From the NCBI GenBank assembly GCA_038521625.1, contig JBCBKP010000012.1, positions 1-64,000 of the forward strand: DNA of 64,000 nt. Direction: 5' to 3'. The notes beneath the pieces were generated by a model, which saw only the letters and a program-made list of their open reading frames with translations, did not search any database and had not been told where the DNA came from. The DNA is from JBCBKP01 sp038521625 (GTDB lineage: Bacteria > Planctomycetota > Phycisphaerae > Phycisphaerales > UBA1924). Shown one piece after another: positions 42,549 to 51,854 of this stretch (position 1 is its first letter; every line of letters starts with the position of its first letter). A program made the position numbers and the translations under genes.

Positions 42549-43727
42549 TCAGACGCCCGCGCCCTCCTTCTCGATGCCCACGAAGCCCGAAGCCCCGCCG
42601 TTCGCGCCCGCGGGCGATCCGCCCCGGGCCTCGATCTCGGCCGAGACCGTCAGCGACACAAGAGTGCTCTTGCCCGCGAGCTCGCGCGCCTTGCCGAGCT
42701 GGTCCGGGTCGGGGTGCTTGTTGAACAGCATCGCCTTGATCGTGCGGAACAGACCGGCCGGCGAGCCGAAGGTGTCGTCGACCGCCGAGGCCTCGTAGCC
42801 CGAGTGCACCATGCAGTTCGCGCACTCGGGATTGCCCGACTCGGTGCCGTAGTTGTCCCACTCGGTCGAGCTCATCATCTCCTCGAACGAGTCGGCGTAG
42901 CCCTCCTGCAGCAGGTAGCACGGCTTCTGCCAGCCGAAGAGGTTGTATGTCGGCATGCCCCAGGGCGTGCAGCGGTAGTGCTGCTTGCCCATCAGGAACT
43001 CGAGGAACAGCGGGCTCTGGTTGAACTTCCAGCGGCCCTTGCGGTTCGACAGGATCGACCTGAACAGCTCGCGGCTCTTCTCGCGCCCCAGGAATTTCTC
43101 CTGGTCCGGCGCCTTCTGGTAGCTGTAGCCCGGCGAGACCATCATGCCCTCGACGCCCAGGTCGGTCATCTCGTCGAAGAAATCGCGGACGCTCAGCGGG
43201 TCGGCACCCTCGAACAGCGTCGTGTTGGTCGTCACGCGGAAGCCGCGCTTGACGGCCTCCCTGATGCCGGCGACCGCCTTGTCGTACGTGCCGTCGCGGC
43301 AGACCGCGAAGTCGTGCGCGTCCTGCTGACCGTCCATGTGGATCGAGAACGTCAGGTACTTGCTGGGCTTGAACAGGTCGATCTTGTCTTTGAGCAGGAT
43401 CGCGTTCGTGCAGAGATAGATGTACTTCTTGCGCGCGACGAGCCCCTCGACGATCTCCTTGATCTCCGGGTGCAGAAGCGGCTCGCCGCCGGGGATCGAG
43501 ACCATCGGCGCCCCGCACTCCTCGACCGCCTTGAAGCACTCCTCGGCCGAGAGGTGCTTCTTCAGGATGTGCGCCGGGTACTGGATCTTGCCGCAGCCGG
43601 CGCACGCCAGGTTGCAGCGGAACAGCGGCTCGAGCATCAGCACCAGCGGGTAGCGCTTGCGCCCGCTGAGCTTCTGCTTCAGCACGTACGTCGCGACGGT
43701 CCACATCTGCGAGGCGGGGACGCCCAT
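42549..43727 (-). CDS. hpnH: Adenosyl-hopene transferase (radical SAM)
   Basis: This 392-aa radical SAM enzyme couples the 5'-deoxyadenosyl group to diploptene, the first step of extended (C35) hopanoids. The iron-sulfur motif CNLACAGC (CX3CX2C) binds the [4Fe-4S] cluster, followed by VSIPGGEPLLHPEIKEIVEG. The core has SIHMDGQQDAHDFAVCRDGT and CTPWGMPTYNLFGWQKPCYL, with extra Cys near ECANCMVHSGYEASAV. MGVPASQMW is the expected N-terminus and has AAAGGCAGG upstream. It diverges from hpnG. Confidence 0.95.
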   Translation of the reverse strand: MGVPASQMWTVATYVLKQKLSGRKRYPLVLMLEPLFRCNLACAGCGKIQYPAHILKKHLSAEECFKAVEECGAPMVSIPGGEPLLHPEIKEIVEGLVARKKYIYLCTNAILLKDKIDLFKPSKYLTFSIHMDGQQDAHDFAVCRDGTYDKAVAGIREAVKRGFRVTTNTTLFEGADPLSVRDFFDEMTDLGVEGMMVSPGYSYQKAPDQEKFLGREKSRELFRSILSNRKGRWKFNQSPLFLEFLMGKQHYRCTPWGMPTYNLFGWQKPCYLLQEGYADSFEEMMSSTEWDNYGTESGNPECANCMVHSGYEASAVDDTFGSPAGLFRTIKAMLFNKHPDPDQLGKARELAGKSTLVSLTVSAEIEARGGSPAGANGGASGFVGIEKEGAGV

Positions 43728-43859
43728 GTATGCCTGCCTTTGCACGCGGCCTCATGCCGCGGGTTCACTCCAGCCAGCGGGCGGCGCCCACACCGATCGC
43801 GACGCCCGAAGTAACCGGCCACTATACCTAGGCTGGACGCCAAACGCCGAACCGATCCG

Positions 43860-44462
43860 ATGCCGAACCCGCCGCTCATACTCACCGCGCTTGAGCTCGA
43901 GGCCGCCGCGATCCGAAGGCGGCTGCCCTCGAGCTCGGTCGCCCGCGTCCTGGTCATCGGCCCCGCCGCGAGCGCGATGCCCGCGGAGATCCCGGAATCG
44001 GGACTGATCCTCGTCGCGGGCATCGGCGGAGGGCTCGACCCGGCGCTGCGAACCGGCGACGTGATCATCGACGGCGATGTCCATCCGCCGCCGGGAGCGC
44101 GGGCCGGGCGGATCCACACCGCCGGCCACGTCGTCGAGACTCCAGCGCAGAAGGCCGCGTTGTACGCCGAGACCGGCGCCGACGCGGTCGACATGGAGCA
44201 GGCGATCGTCCGGGCCAGTCTCGGGGACCGTGTCGTCGGCGTCCGGGCGATCTCCGACACCGCCGCCCACACGCTCCCCGGATTCCTGGCACGATTCGTC
44301 ACGCCGGACGGACGGACGAATACCTCGAGGGCCGCGGCCCATCTGCTCGGCCACCCGCAGCACCTGCCCGCGATGCTGACCGCGGCGCGGCTGTCGTCTA
44401 TCGCCTGCCGAGCCCTGGGCGAGGCCGTCAGCGGGATCGTTGCGCCGAACGCAGCGCCCTGA
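43860..44462 (+). CDS. hpnG: Nucleosidase of the phosphorylase superfamily, HpnG-like
   Basis: This 200-aa protein resembles nucleoside phosphorylase/MTA nucleosidase folds: ILVAGIGGGLDPALRTGDVI and VDMEQAIVRA, with Glu of the nucleoside site in the latter, then VVGVRAISDTA. In hopanoid clusters the HpnG member removes adenine from adenosylhopane. It lies back-to-back with hpnH, which supports that role. Its 3' end overlaps idi by 35 bases in convergent orientation. Confidence 0.85.
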   Translation: MPNPPLILTALELEAAAIRRRLPSSSVARVLVIGPAASAMPAEIPESGLILVAGIGGGLDPALRTGDVIIDGDVHPPPGARAGRIHTAGHVVETPAQKAALYAETGADAVDMEQAIVRASLGDRVVGVRAISDTAAHTLPGFLARFVTPDGRTNTSRAAAHLLGHPQHLPAMLTAARLSSIACRALGEAVSGIVAPNAAP

Positions 44463-44973
44463 GGGCGATCGGGAACCAGGGCGAGAAGACCTCGGGACGT
44501 TCGGCCAGCTCGCGGTCGAGCTCTTCTGTGTCAACCCAACGCACGGCCTGGACCTCGTCGGGGTTCGGCTTCGGCTCGCCGCCGAACCGCCCCACGAGCA
44601 CATGATCGAACTCGTGCTCGGTCAGGCCGCTCGCCTCGTCATGCGCCCGGTAGGTGAAGGTCGTCGCGACCGAGAGCTCCACAGCTCCGATGCCCAGCTC
44701 CTCGACCAGACGCCGGGCGCCCGCTTCGACGGGCGACTCGCCGCGTCGCGGGTGGCTGCAGCATGTATTGGCCCAGAGCCCGCCGAAGTGGTACTTCGAC
44801 GCGGCCCGCTGTTGCAACAGCAATCTGCCGCGATCGTCGAACAGGAACACCGAGAACGCCCGGTGGAGCCTGCCACCGTCCCGATGGGCGGCGAGCTTCT
44901 CCATGGTGCCGAGCTCGTGATCGTGCTCGTCGACGATCACCACCTCTTCGAGGTTCGCCGCATCCGTGCTCAT
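44428..44973 (-). CDS. idi: Isopentenyl-diphosphate delta-isomerase, type I
   Basis: This 181-aa Nudix-fold enzyme interconverts IPP and DMAPP for isoprenoid synthesis. The metal/active-site region is visible: SKYHFGGLWANTCCSHPRRG with the catalytic Cys, RLVEELGIGAVELSVATTF for the Nudix helix, and EHEFDHVLVGRF with the catalytic Glu. It shares a divergent region with the squalene synthase gene. A precursor isomerase next to squalene and hopene synthesis genes fits a triterpenoid locus. Confidence 0.93.
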   Translation of the reverse strand: MSTDAANLEEVVIVDEHDHELGTMEKLAAHRDGGRLHRAFSVFLFDDRGRLLLQQRAASKYHFGGLWANTCCSHPRRGESPVEAGARRLVEELGIGAVELSVATTFTYRAHDEASGLTEHEFDHVLVGRFGGEPKPNPDEVQAVRWVDTEELDRELAERPEVFSPWFPIALRALRSAQRSR

Positions 44974-45112
44974 CGGCGGAGCTTATGCGTGGCGCGCGGG
45001 ATTCGGGTCGGGCGATCGGAAACCGGACAGCGGCATCTCGCGAAGCCCGGGCTCTCGGTATCATGCCGACTAACAACCGGGCCGGAGGACCCGCCCCGAG
45101 GCCATCGCGGCC

Positions 45113-46084
45113 GTGACGGAGCCAGCATTGACGCCTGAGAACACGCCATCGACCGCCCCTGCCGCGGCTCTCGGCACCGCACAGCTCGACGCGCTGCTTC
45201 AGGGCAGCAGCCGCACGTTCGCGCTGTCGATCCCGCTGATGCCCGAGCCGGTCCGACGCCAGACCACCATCGCCTACCTGCTCTTTCGAATCGCGGACAC
45301 GTTCGAGGACGAGCCAGCCTGGAGCACGGAGGAGAAGCTCGCCGGCCTCGAGACCGTGCGCGCGATCCTGGACGGCGGGTCCGAGTCGGCCGCCGAGCCG
45401 GCGATGGCGGCGATCCGCGCGATGCTGGACGGGGCCGAGCTCACGCAGACCGGCTACGCCGAGCTGCTCGACCAGGTCGAGCCGGTGCTCTCGGCATACG
45501 CGGCGCTCGAGCCGAGCGTTCGGCGGATGATCGCGGGACACCTCTGCCGCACGATCGACGGCATGGCGTCGTACCTGCGCCGCGACGAGCCGGCCCGGAC
45601 GATCGAGGACGTCCGCCTGTACTGCTACCACGTCGCGGGCATCGTGGGCGAGCTGCTGACCGATCTGTTCCTTCGACACAACCCCACGCTGCGGGCGGCG
45701 GGCGACGAGCTCCGCGAGCTCGCGCCCCGGTTCGGCGAGGCGCTCCAGCTCGTCAACATCCTGCGCGACGCGCAGGCGGACGACGCCGAGGGCCGGAAGT
45801 ACATCCCCGGGCCGGAGGAACGGGCGATCCTCTTCGAACTCGCGGACGAGGACCTGCGGCTCGCGAGCCGGTATGTCGAGCTGCTCGAGCGGCACGGCGC
45901 CGCGCCCGGGATCGTGGCTTTCAACAGCCTGAACCTGGTGCTGGCGATCCAGACCATCGCTCTGGTGCGCGAGCGAGGCCCCGGCGCGAAGCTCACACGA
46001 CCGGAAGTGGGTGCGATCTTCGAACGCGTGCGGCGGGCGACCTCGACGGGATCGAGCGTCGTGCCTCTGCTCGCCAGCGCCTGA
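45113..46084 (+). CDS. Squalene/phytoene synthase family protein (probable squalene synthase)
   Basis: This 323-aa enzyme should condense two farnesyl diphosphates. The first Asp-rich motif is FRIADTFEDE (DxxED), the second is LVNILRDAQADDAEGRKYIP, and YCYHVAGIVGELLTDLF matches the squalene-synthase-like form. The C-terminus may have weak hydrophobicity but no clear anchor. The SHC gene is in the same region and needs squalene. The two-gene HpnC/HpnD pair is absent here, so a one-step squalene synthase is favoured. GTG 45113 was chosen. Confidence 0.85.
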   Translation: MTEPALTPENTPSTAPAAALGTAQLDALLQGSSRTFALSIPLMPEPVRRQTTIAYLLFRIADTFEDEPAWSTEEKLAGLETVRAILDGGSESAAEPAMAAIRAMLDGAELTQTGYAELLDQVEPVLSAYAALEPSVRRMIAGHLCRTIDGMASYLRRDEPARTIEDVRLYCYHVAGIVGELLTDLFLRHNPTLRAAGDELRELAPRFGEALQLVNILRDAQADDAEGRKYIPGPEERAILFELADEDLRLASRYVELLERHGAAPGIVAFNSLNLVLAIQTIALVRERGPGAKLTRPEVGAIFERVRRATSTGSSVVPLLASA

Positions 46085-46085
46085 G

Positions 46086-46883
46086 ATGTCTCGCGGCCTC
46101 GGCGTCGCGCTCGCGTGCCTCCCGCTCGTCGGATGCTCGTCGGTCGACAGCTTCGAGGCTGACGGCACGACGGTGCACCGCATCGCCTACCCGCTGACAA
46201 ACGCGTACGTGATCGAATCGCCGCGCGGCGACGCGATCATCGTCGACCCGGGCCCCCCCGGCCGCGGCGAGATGCTGCTCGAGAGATGTGACCGACTGGG
46301 CATCGAGCGCTCGGAGATCCACGCGATCGTGCTGACGCACTCGCACCGCGATCACGCCGGCGCGGCCCCCGAGGTGCGGGCGCTCACCGGTGCGCCGATC
46401 CTCGTGCACGGGCTCGACGCGTTCGAACTGCGGGTCGGATCCGGCGGCCCCGTCCGTCCCAACGGGCTGCTCCCCGGCCTCGCTCGCCCGTTCGTCACGA
46501 GGCCCTACGAGCCGTTCGAACCCGATGAACTCCTCGGCGGCGAGTCTTCGCTCGAGCGATTCGGCATCGCCGGTTCGATCCTCCCGACGCCGGGGCACAC
46601 CGACGGATCGGTCTCGATCGTGCTCGACAACGGCTACGTGCTGGTCGGAGATCTCGTCGCCGGCGCGCTGATCGAGCCGACGCGCATGGCGACCGCGTTC
46701 TTCGAGGGCGTGAGCGGTGACACGGGTGATAGGTCCGCGTCGATTGCGCAGCTTTTCGATCTTGACGGCACGCTGTGGTTCCCGGGTCACGGCGGACCGC
46801 TTGATCCGGGTGCCGAGAGCTCGCGGGTCTGGTTCGAGCGAAGTGTGTCCGAGCCCGCACACTTCCGGCCGCACGGGCAATAG
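46086..46883 (+). CDS. Metallo-beta-lactamase-fold lipoprotein
   Basis: This 265-aa protein has a signal peptide with lipobox LVGC and the MBL fold: metal-binding THSHRDHAGA (HxHxDH), then PGHTDGSVSIVL, VGDLVAG and FPGHGG. It may be a hydrolase or an oxidoreductase-type domain in the periplasm or on the outer face. It starts one base after the stop of the squalene synthase gene, so it may be co-transcribed with it. The substrate is unknown. Confidence 0.85.
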   Translation: MSRGLGVALACLPLVGCSSVDSFEADGTTVHRIAYPLTNAYVIESPRGDAIIVDPGPPGRGEMLLERCDRLGIERSEIHAIVLTHSHRDHAGAAPEVRALTGAPILVHGLDAFELRVGSGGPVRPNGLLPGLARPFVTRPYEPFEPDELLGGESSLERFGIAGSILPTPGHTDGSVSIVLDNGYVLVGDLVAGALIEPTRMATAFFEGVSGDTGDRSASIAQLFDLDGTLWFPGHGGPLDPGAESSRVWFERSVSEPAHFRPHGQ

Positions 46884-47047
46884 AGCGCTCGCGCGCCCGT
46901 TGCCTTGCCGTCCACGTGTGTCTCGCCAAACACACCGCGAGTGTTCGTCGCAATCGCAGGTATTGTCCGGGCACATCATGCGTCCGCGGTCCGCGGGAGC
47001 GTTCGGTCTCCCTCTCGAGCGGTCGCGACGGCGCGGGGGAGCCAGCC

Positions 47048-49741
47048 ATGCTCAAGAGAAGGTTCGAGACGTGCGGCCGCGTCCGTCTGGCGGCATCGGG
47101 GATCCTGGCGGCGCTCGCGGGCACCGCGCAGGGCGGGCCGACGCTGATGTCGGCGACGAGCAGCGTCGGGCAGTCGCAGTTCCAGAGAGAGATCGCGCTA
47201 AGCGGCCCCGTGTCGATCGAGGCGATCGACGCGCGGGTGATGGGTGTCACGCTGCGCCTGAACTTCGATGAGCCGCTGACCGGGGTCCGCGCGGTCGCTG
47301 CCGACGGCGCGAACGTCGACTTCGTCGACTTCCAGGAGGGCCGGAGCTGGATCGAGGTCGATCTCTCGGGCGTCGAGTTCGCGACCTCCGCCGTGCTGAC
47401 CCTCGACGTCGCATCGGGCTCCGGGGTGCTGCTCGACACCGGCGCGACGCTGGCGTTCCTCCCCGCCGACCTCGACGGCAGCGGCTACGTGAGCCAGCGC
47501 GACGCGGCCCGATTCGTCGATCGGTTTCTGAGCAATGACCCCGAGGCGGACCTGAACGCCGACGGCATCCCGAGCCAGCTCGACGTGGCGGTCTTCGTGG
47601 ACAACTTCTTCGAGCAGGGCCGGATCGCGAACCGCCCGCCGACGATCAGCGAGATCGGCCTGGTCTACGCCGGCCCGAACAGCCAGTCGCTCGGCACGCC
47701 GTTCACGCTACGCGACGACTTCACGGCCGAGGACGACATCCAGCTCAGCGTCTCGACGACCGCGCCCGACGTGCTGCCCGCCTCGAACGTTCAGGTCCTG
47801 GGCAGCGGCGGCGAGCGGACGATCCGCATCATCTCGGAGAGCGACCTGACCGGCGCGGTCCCGGTCACGCTGACGGCGACGGACGCGCGTGGCGCGTCGT
47901 ACGAGGCGACGTTCCTCGCCCTCGTCGACGAGGACGAGCCGCCGACGGCGCTGGTCACCAGCGACACCTACCTGGGCGTCGCCCCGCTGACGGTGGAGCT
48001 CGACGCGTCGGACTCGTTCGACCGCCAGGAGAACATCGTCGCCTACGACTGGGATCTCGGGGGCCAGGGGACCGCGACCGGCCCCGGCGCACAGGTGACA
48101 TTCAACGCGCCGGGCACCTACACGGTGACCTGCACCGTGACAGACGACGGCGGGCTGACCGACGTGGCAGAGCGGATCATCACGGTCGCGCCGGCCGCGT
48201 ACGACCTGGCCACGCCGGTGTCCGAGGCCGAGGCGCGCCGCTTCTTGTGGCAGGCCGGGTTCGGGCCGCGCAACGACGACGTCGCGTTCGTGATGGCCAG
48301 CGGATTCGAGGCTTGGATCGACAACCAGCTGACGGTCGCGGGCAACTACATGAGCCAGGAGCTGACCGACGCGATGAGCGACGCCGGGCGCGGGAGCCAC
48401 TCGCCGAACCTCTGGGACAACATCATCGTCGAGGGCGACGACCAGCTCCGACAGAAGATCGCCTGGTCGGTCGTCCAGATCATCGCGATCAATGAACGCA
48501 GCGACGAGGAGTCGCTGTACAGCCTGTACATCAAGAACGCGATGCCCGACCCGAGCCTGGGCTCGACCGGCAATTATCGCGAGATGCTCCACGACATCAC
48601 CTTCAACGAGGAGATGGGCGACTGGCTCACCTACGAGGACAACCGCAAGGCCGACCCCGTCCGGGGGACCGAGCCCGACCAGAACTACGCCCGCGAGGTC
48701 ATCCAGCTCTTCTCGGTCGGACTGTGGGACCTGACGCTCGGCGGCGTCCGCGAGCAGGACGCATTCGGCGAGGACATCCCGGCCTTCGACCCCGCCGAGG
48801 CGATCGCGCAGTTCGCGCGGATCTTCACGGGGTTCAACAACATCTCGGGCGAGGTGATGGAGATGCGGCCCGAGCGTCACGAGTTCGGGCCCAAGCAGTT
48901 GCTCGACTACCCGGGCGCCGTGCCGCTGAACGGGTTCATCCCGGCGCAGCCCGAGAGCCTGGCCAACGCGCTGTCGGACGTGGAGCTGGCGCTGGACAAC
49001 ATCTTCTTCCACCCGAGCACGGCGCCGTTCATCAGCCGCCAGCTGATCCAGCGGATGGTCACGGCCAACCCGACGCCCGGGTACGTCGCCCGCGTCACCG
49101 AGGCGTTCGAGGGGAACGGGCCCTACGGAACCGGCGTCCGTGGGGACATGTTCGCGACCGTCAAGGCGCTGCTCCTCGACGACGAGGCCCGCAACCCGGC
49201 GTACCGCGGGAACCCGTTCTACGGGCGGATCAAAGAGCCGCTTCTGGCGATCCACGGGGCGCACCGCGTCTTCCAGTACCTCGAGGACCGGAACGTCGCG
49301 TTCCCGTTCCGGCTGAGCATCAGCAACCACGACAACTTCCAGCGCAACGTCGGCCAGGGCCTGCTCCGCACGCCCACCGTGTTCAACTTCTACGAGCCGA
49401 CCTTCACGCCGCTCAACACGCCGCTGTCCAAGGGCGGCTTCGCGGCGCCGGAGGTCCAGATCATGAACGACAACTCGGTGATCGAGATCGTCAACCAGCT
49501 CGAGAACATCGACAACCTCAGCCAGTGGGACGACACGATCGAGGCCGAGCTGCTCGCCCTGGCGCCGGACGCCGACGCGCTGGTCGACCGGCTCGACATG
49601 ATGCTCAACTTCGGCACGACCCCGCCCGACATCCGCCAGATCATCGTCGACACGGTGAACCTGGACGGCGACAACGACGACCGCGTCGAGATCGCCACGG
49701 TCCTGATGGTCTGCAGCCTCAACTACCGCGTGCTCCGCTGA
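47048..49741 (+). CDS. DUF1800 family exported protein with dockerin-like and PKD domains
   Basis: This 897-aa protein has a signal peptide. Around residues 140-190 lies a dockerin-like repeat (DLDGSGYVSQRDAARFVDRF and DLNADGIPSQLDVAVFVDNF). Residues about 300-385 hold a PKD domain (PLTVELDASDSFDRQENIVA and TVTCTVTDDGGLTD). From about 395 comes a DUF1800 domain with EAEARRFLWQAGFGPR, QKIAWSVVQIIAINE, QNYAREVIQLFSVGLWDLT, FARIFTGF and SRQLIQRMVTANPTPGYVAR. DUF1800 proteins are nearly always encoded next to DUF1501 proteins, as here. GGGGGAG precedes the ATG. Confidence 0.92.
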   Translation: MLKRRFETCGRVRLAASGILAALAGTAQGGPTLMSATSSVGQSQFQREIALSGPVSIEAIDARVMGVTLRLNFDEPLTGVRAVAADGANVDFVDFQEGRSWIEVDLSGVEFATSAVLTLDVASGSGVLLDTGATLAFLPADLDGSGYVSQRDAARFVDRFLSNDPEADLNADGIPSQLDVAVFVDNFFEQGRIANRPPTISEIGLVYAGPNSQSLGTPFTLRDDFTAEDDIQLSVSTTAPDVLPASNVQVLGSGGERTIRIISESDLTGAVPVTLTATDARGASYEATFLALVDEDEPPTALVTSDTYLGVAPLTVELDASDSFDRQENIVAYDWDLGGQGTATGPGAQVTFNAPGTYTVTCTVTDDGGLTDVAERIITVAPAAYDLATPVSEAEARRFLWQAGFGPRNDDVAFVMASGFEAWIDNQLTVAGNYMSQELTDAMSDAGRGSHSPNLWDNIIVEGDDQLRQKIAWSVVQIIAINERSDEESLYSLYIKNAMPDPSLGSTGNYREMLHDITFNEEMGDWLTYEDNRKADPVRGTEPDQNYAREVIQLFSVGLWDLTLGGVREQDAFGEDIPAFDPAEAIAQFARIFTGFNNISGEVMEMRPERHEFGPKQLLDYPGAVPLNGFIPAQPESLANALSDVELALDNIFFHPSTAPFISRQLIQRMVTANPTPGYVARVTEAFEGNGPYGTGVRGDMFATVKALLLDDEARNPAYRGNPFYGRIKEPLLAIHGAHRVFQYLEDRNVAFPFRLSISNHDNFQRNVGQGLLRTPTVFNFYEPTFTPLNTPLSKGGFAAPEVQIMNDNSVIEIVNQLENIDNLSQWDDTIEAELLALAPDADALVDRLDMMLNFGTTPPDIRQIIVDTVNLDGDNDDRVEIATVLMVCSLNYRVLR

Positions 49742-49787
49742 CCCGCGGCACGAAGACGACACAGCAAGAGATCAAGGAAACCAAGAC

Positions 49788-51266
49788 ATGAACGACAACC
49801 TCGATCAGCTCGTCTCGCGCCGCTCCTTCCTGAGGCAGGGGTCCTGCGCGGCGCTCGGGCTCGCCGGCATCACCAACCAGGTCTTCGCGCTCCGGTCGAT
49901 CAACGCGGCGCTCGAGAGCGTGGCAACGCCCTTCAACGACTACAAGGCGCTCATCTGCATATTCATGTTCGGCGGCAACGACTCGGGCAACACGGTCATC
50001 CCCTGGGACGGCGGCGACCAGAACTACGCCGACTACGCCCAGGAGCGGACCACGCTCGCGCTCACCCCGGGCGAGCTAGCGCCCAACGTCGTCGCGCCCT
50101 CAAACACCGGCACGCGGCGGTTCGCGATGCACCCGGCCTTCGCGGGCGTCCGCGACCTATTCAACCAGGGCAATGTCGCGGTGCTCAATAACGTCGGCAC
50201 GCTGCTCTTTCCGATGACGCGCGACGACTACCGCAACAGCACGGTCCCGCGGCCCTCCCAGCTCTTCGGCCACAACTTCCAGCAGGAACAGTGGCAGCTG
50301 ACACGCCCCGACGCCACCGACGGGCTCGGCTGGGGTGGGCGCATCGCCGACATGGTCCAGGCCAATGGCGCCAACCCGAACGCCAGCGTCTCGATGAACA
50401 TCTCGATCGCCGGCCAGAGCCGGTTCCTCGCCGGGCGAGACGTCACGGCCTACTCGGTCGGGCGAAACGGCCCGATCGGGCTCGACCTGAACACGAGCCG
50501 CCAGAGCCAGGTGCATCAGGCCTTCCTCGACATGCTCGCGGTCCAGGACGACCCGACCCACCCCGCCAGCACGCCGATGCGCAAGGTCATCGCCGACATC
50601 AGCCGCCGCGCGGTCGACAACGGGGCCCTGATCGACTCGCTCCTCGATCAGCCGACGGTCATCACCACGCCGCGCCCGGACAGCAACCTGGGTCAGCAGG
50701 TCCAGATGGTTGCCCGCCTGATCGAGTTCGGCATGAGCGGCCTCGGGCACAACCGGCAGGTGTTCTTCGTTTCGCTCGGCGGCTTCGACAACCACAACGG
50801 CCTCATCGGCGACCCCAACGGGCTCACCGAGCAGGCCCGCCTCGGCCCCCACGGCACCCGCCTCAAGGAGGTCAACGACGCGCTGCTCTACCTCCACTCG
50901 GCCCTCACCGAGCTCGGCATGCTCGACCAGGTGACGACCTTCACCGCATCCGACTTCGCCCGCACCTACCGATCCAACGGCAACGGCTCCGACCACGGCT
51001 GGGGCTCCAGCCAGTTCGTCATGGGCGGCAGCCAGGTCGACGGCGGCAAGTTCTACGGGCAGTACAACAACATCCTGCTCGGTGGACCCGACGACTCCTC
51101 GAACACCCGGGGCCAGTTCATCCCCACGACCGCCGTCGAGCAGTACGGCTTCGAGCTCGCCCGCTGGATGGGCGTGCCGATCAGCGAGATGGACACCGTG
51201 TTCCCGAACGTCTCGCGCTTCCTCGACACCCGCGACCCGGCGACGCACCTGAACATCCTGAGCTGA
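49788..51266 (+). CDS. DUF1501 family protein with Tat signal
   Basis: This 492-aa protein begins with a twin-arginine signal (SRRSFLRQGSCAALGLAGI), so it is exported folded. The alkaline-phosphatase-like core has FMFGGNDSGNTVIPWDGG, RFAMHPAFAGVRDLFNQGNV, VFFVSLGGFDNHNGLI and ASDFARTYRSNGNGSDHGWG with the expected Asp/His ligands. DUF1501 and DUF1800 proteins travel together in planctomycetes and relatives, but their substrate is not established. It starts 46 bases after the DUF1800 stop; AAGGAAACC precedes the ATG. Confidence 0.94.
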   Translation: MNDNLDQLVSRRSFLRQGSCAALGLAGITNQVFALRSINAALESVATPFNDYKALICIFMFGGNDSGNTVIPWDGGDQNYADYAQERTTLALTPGELAPNVVAPSNTGTRRFAMHPAFAGVRDLFNQGNVAVLNNVGTLLFPMTRDDYRNSTVPRPSQLFGHNFQQEQWQLTRPDATDGLGWGGRIADMVQANGANPNASVSMNISIAGQSRFLAGRDVTAYSVGRNGPIGLDLNTSRQSQVHQAFLDMLAVQDDPTHPASTPMRKVIADISRRAVDNGALIDSLLDQPTVITTPRPDSNLGQQVQMVARLIEFGMSGLGHNRQVFFVSLGGFDNHNGLIGDPNGLTEQARLGPHGTRLKEVNDALLYLHSALTELGMLDQVTTFTASDFARTYRSNGNGSDHGWGSSQFVMGGSQVDGGKFYGQYNNILLGGPDDSSNTRGQFIPTTAVEQYGFELARWMGVPISEMDTVFPNVSRFLDTRDPATHLNILS

Positions 51267-51296
51267 CCCTTCGTTCGACTCGATCGCTCGCGACAA

Positions 51297-51332
51297 CGGG
51301 CCGGCCCAATCGGGCCGGCCCGCTTTGTTGTT
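51297..51332 (+). terminator. Hairpin terminator after the DUF1501 gene
   Basis: An 11-bp perfect stem, CGGGCCGGCCC (51297-51307) with its reverse complement (51312-51322), and an AATC loop. A weak T-rich tail (CTTTGTTGTTG) follows. It lies about 30 bases after the stop at 51266. Confidence 0.7.
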
Positions 51333-51388
51333 GCAACGGGCTTCGATCGCGGCTCGCCGAGGATCGATCCGCGGGCTACGCTGGCACG

Positions 51389-51820
51389 ATGGTGTCAGTG
51401 ACCAAGCCCGATTCCCAGACCGCCTGCACGCCGAGCGAGGCCTCGGAGCGGCACAGCCCGCTCGACGAGGCGCTCGACGCGGAGGTGTTCAAGGCCCTCG
51501 CCGAGCCCACCAGGCTGAAGCTCCTTGCATGCCTGGTCAAGTGCGGGCGCGAGGCGAGCGTGACGGAGGTCGCGGCCTGCTGCGCCGTCGATTTCTCCGT
51601 CGTCGCACGCCACTTGAGCCAGTTGGCCCGGGCCGGGCTGCTCGAGAACCGCAAGGAGGGGCGGGCGATGCTCTATCGCGCGGACACCGAGCGTCTCGCG
51701 GGGCTGATGGAGTCCTGGGCCTCGGCATTCCGAGCCAGCGCCCCGCTCGTCGGTGAGGGCTGCCGCCCGCCCGATGAGGAGACCGCGGAGCCGGCCTGCG
51801 AGCCCGGCTGCTGCGACTGA
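51389..51820 (+). CDS. ArsR-family transcriptional regulator
   Basis: This 143-aa winged-helix repressor has FKALAEPTRLKLLACLVKCG and the recognition region VTEVAACCAVDFSVVARHLS, with GRAMLYRADTERLAGLM as the wing. Its C-terminus is Cys-rich (EGCRPP and EPACEPGCCD). Thiols in the CVK..C and C-terminal region could form an As(III) or metal site. It lies 34 bases before the exported arsenate-reductase-like gene, which it probably controls. Confidence 0.9.
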   Translation: MVSVTKPDSQTACTPSEASERHSPLDEALDAEVFKALAEPTRLKLLACLVKCGREASVTEVAACCAVDFSVVARHLSQLARAGLLENRKEGRAMLYRADTERLAGLMESWASAFRASAPLVGEGCRPPDEETAEPACEPGCCD

Positions 51821-51854
51821 GACCACAGGATCGACCGGAATGGGAGACACCGAG

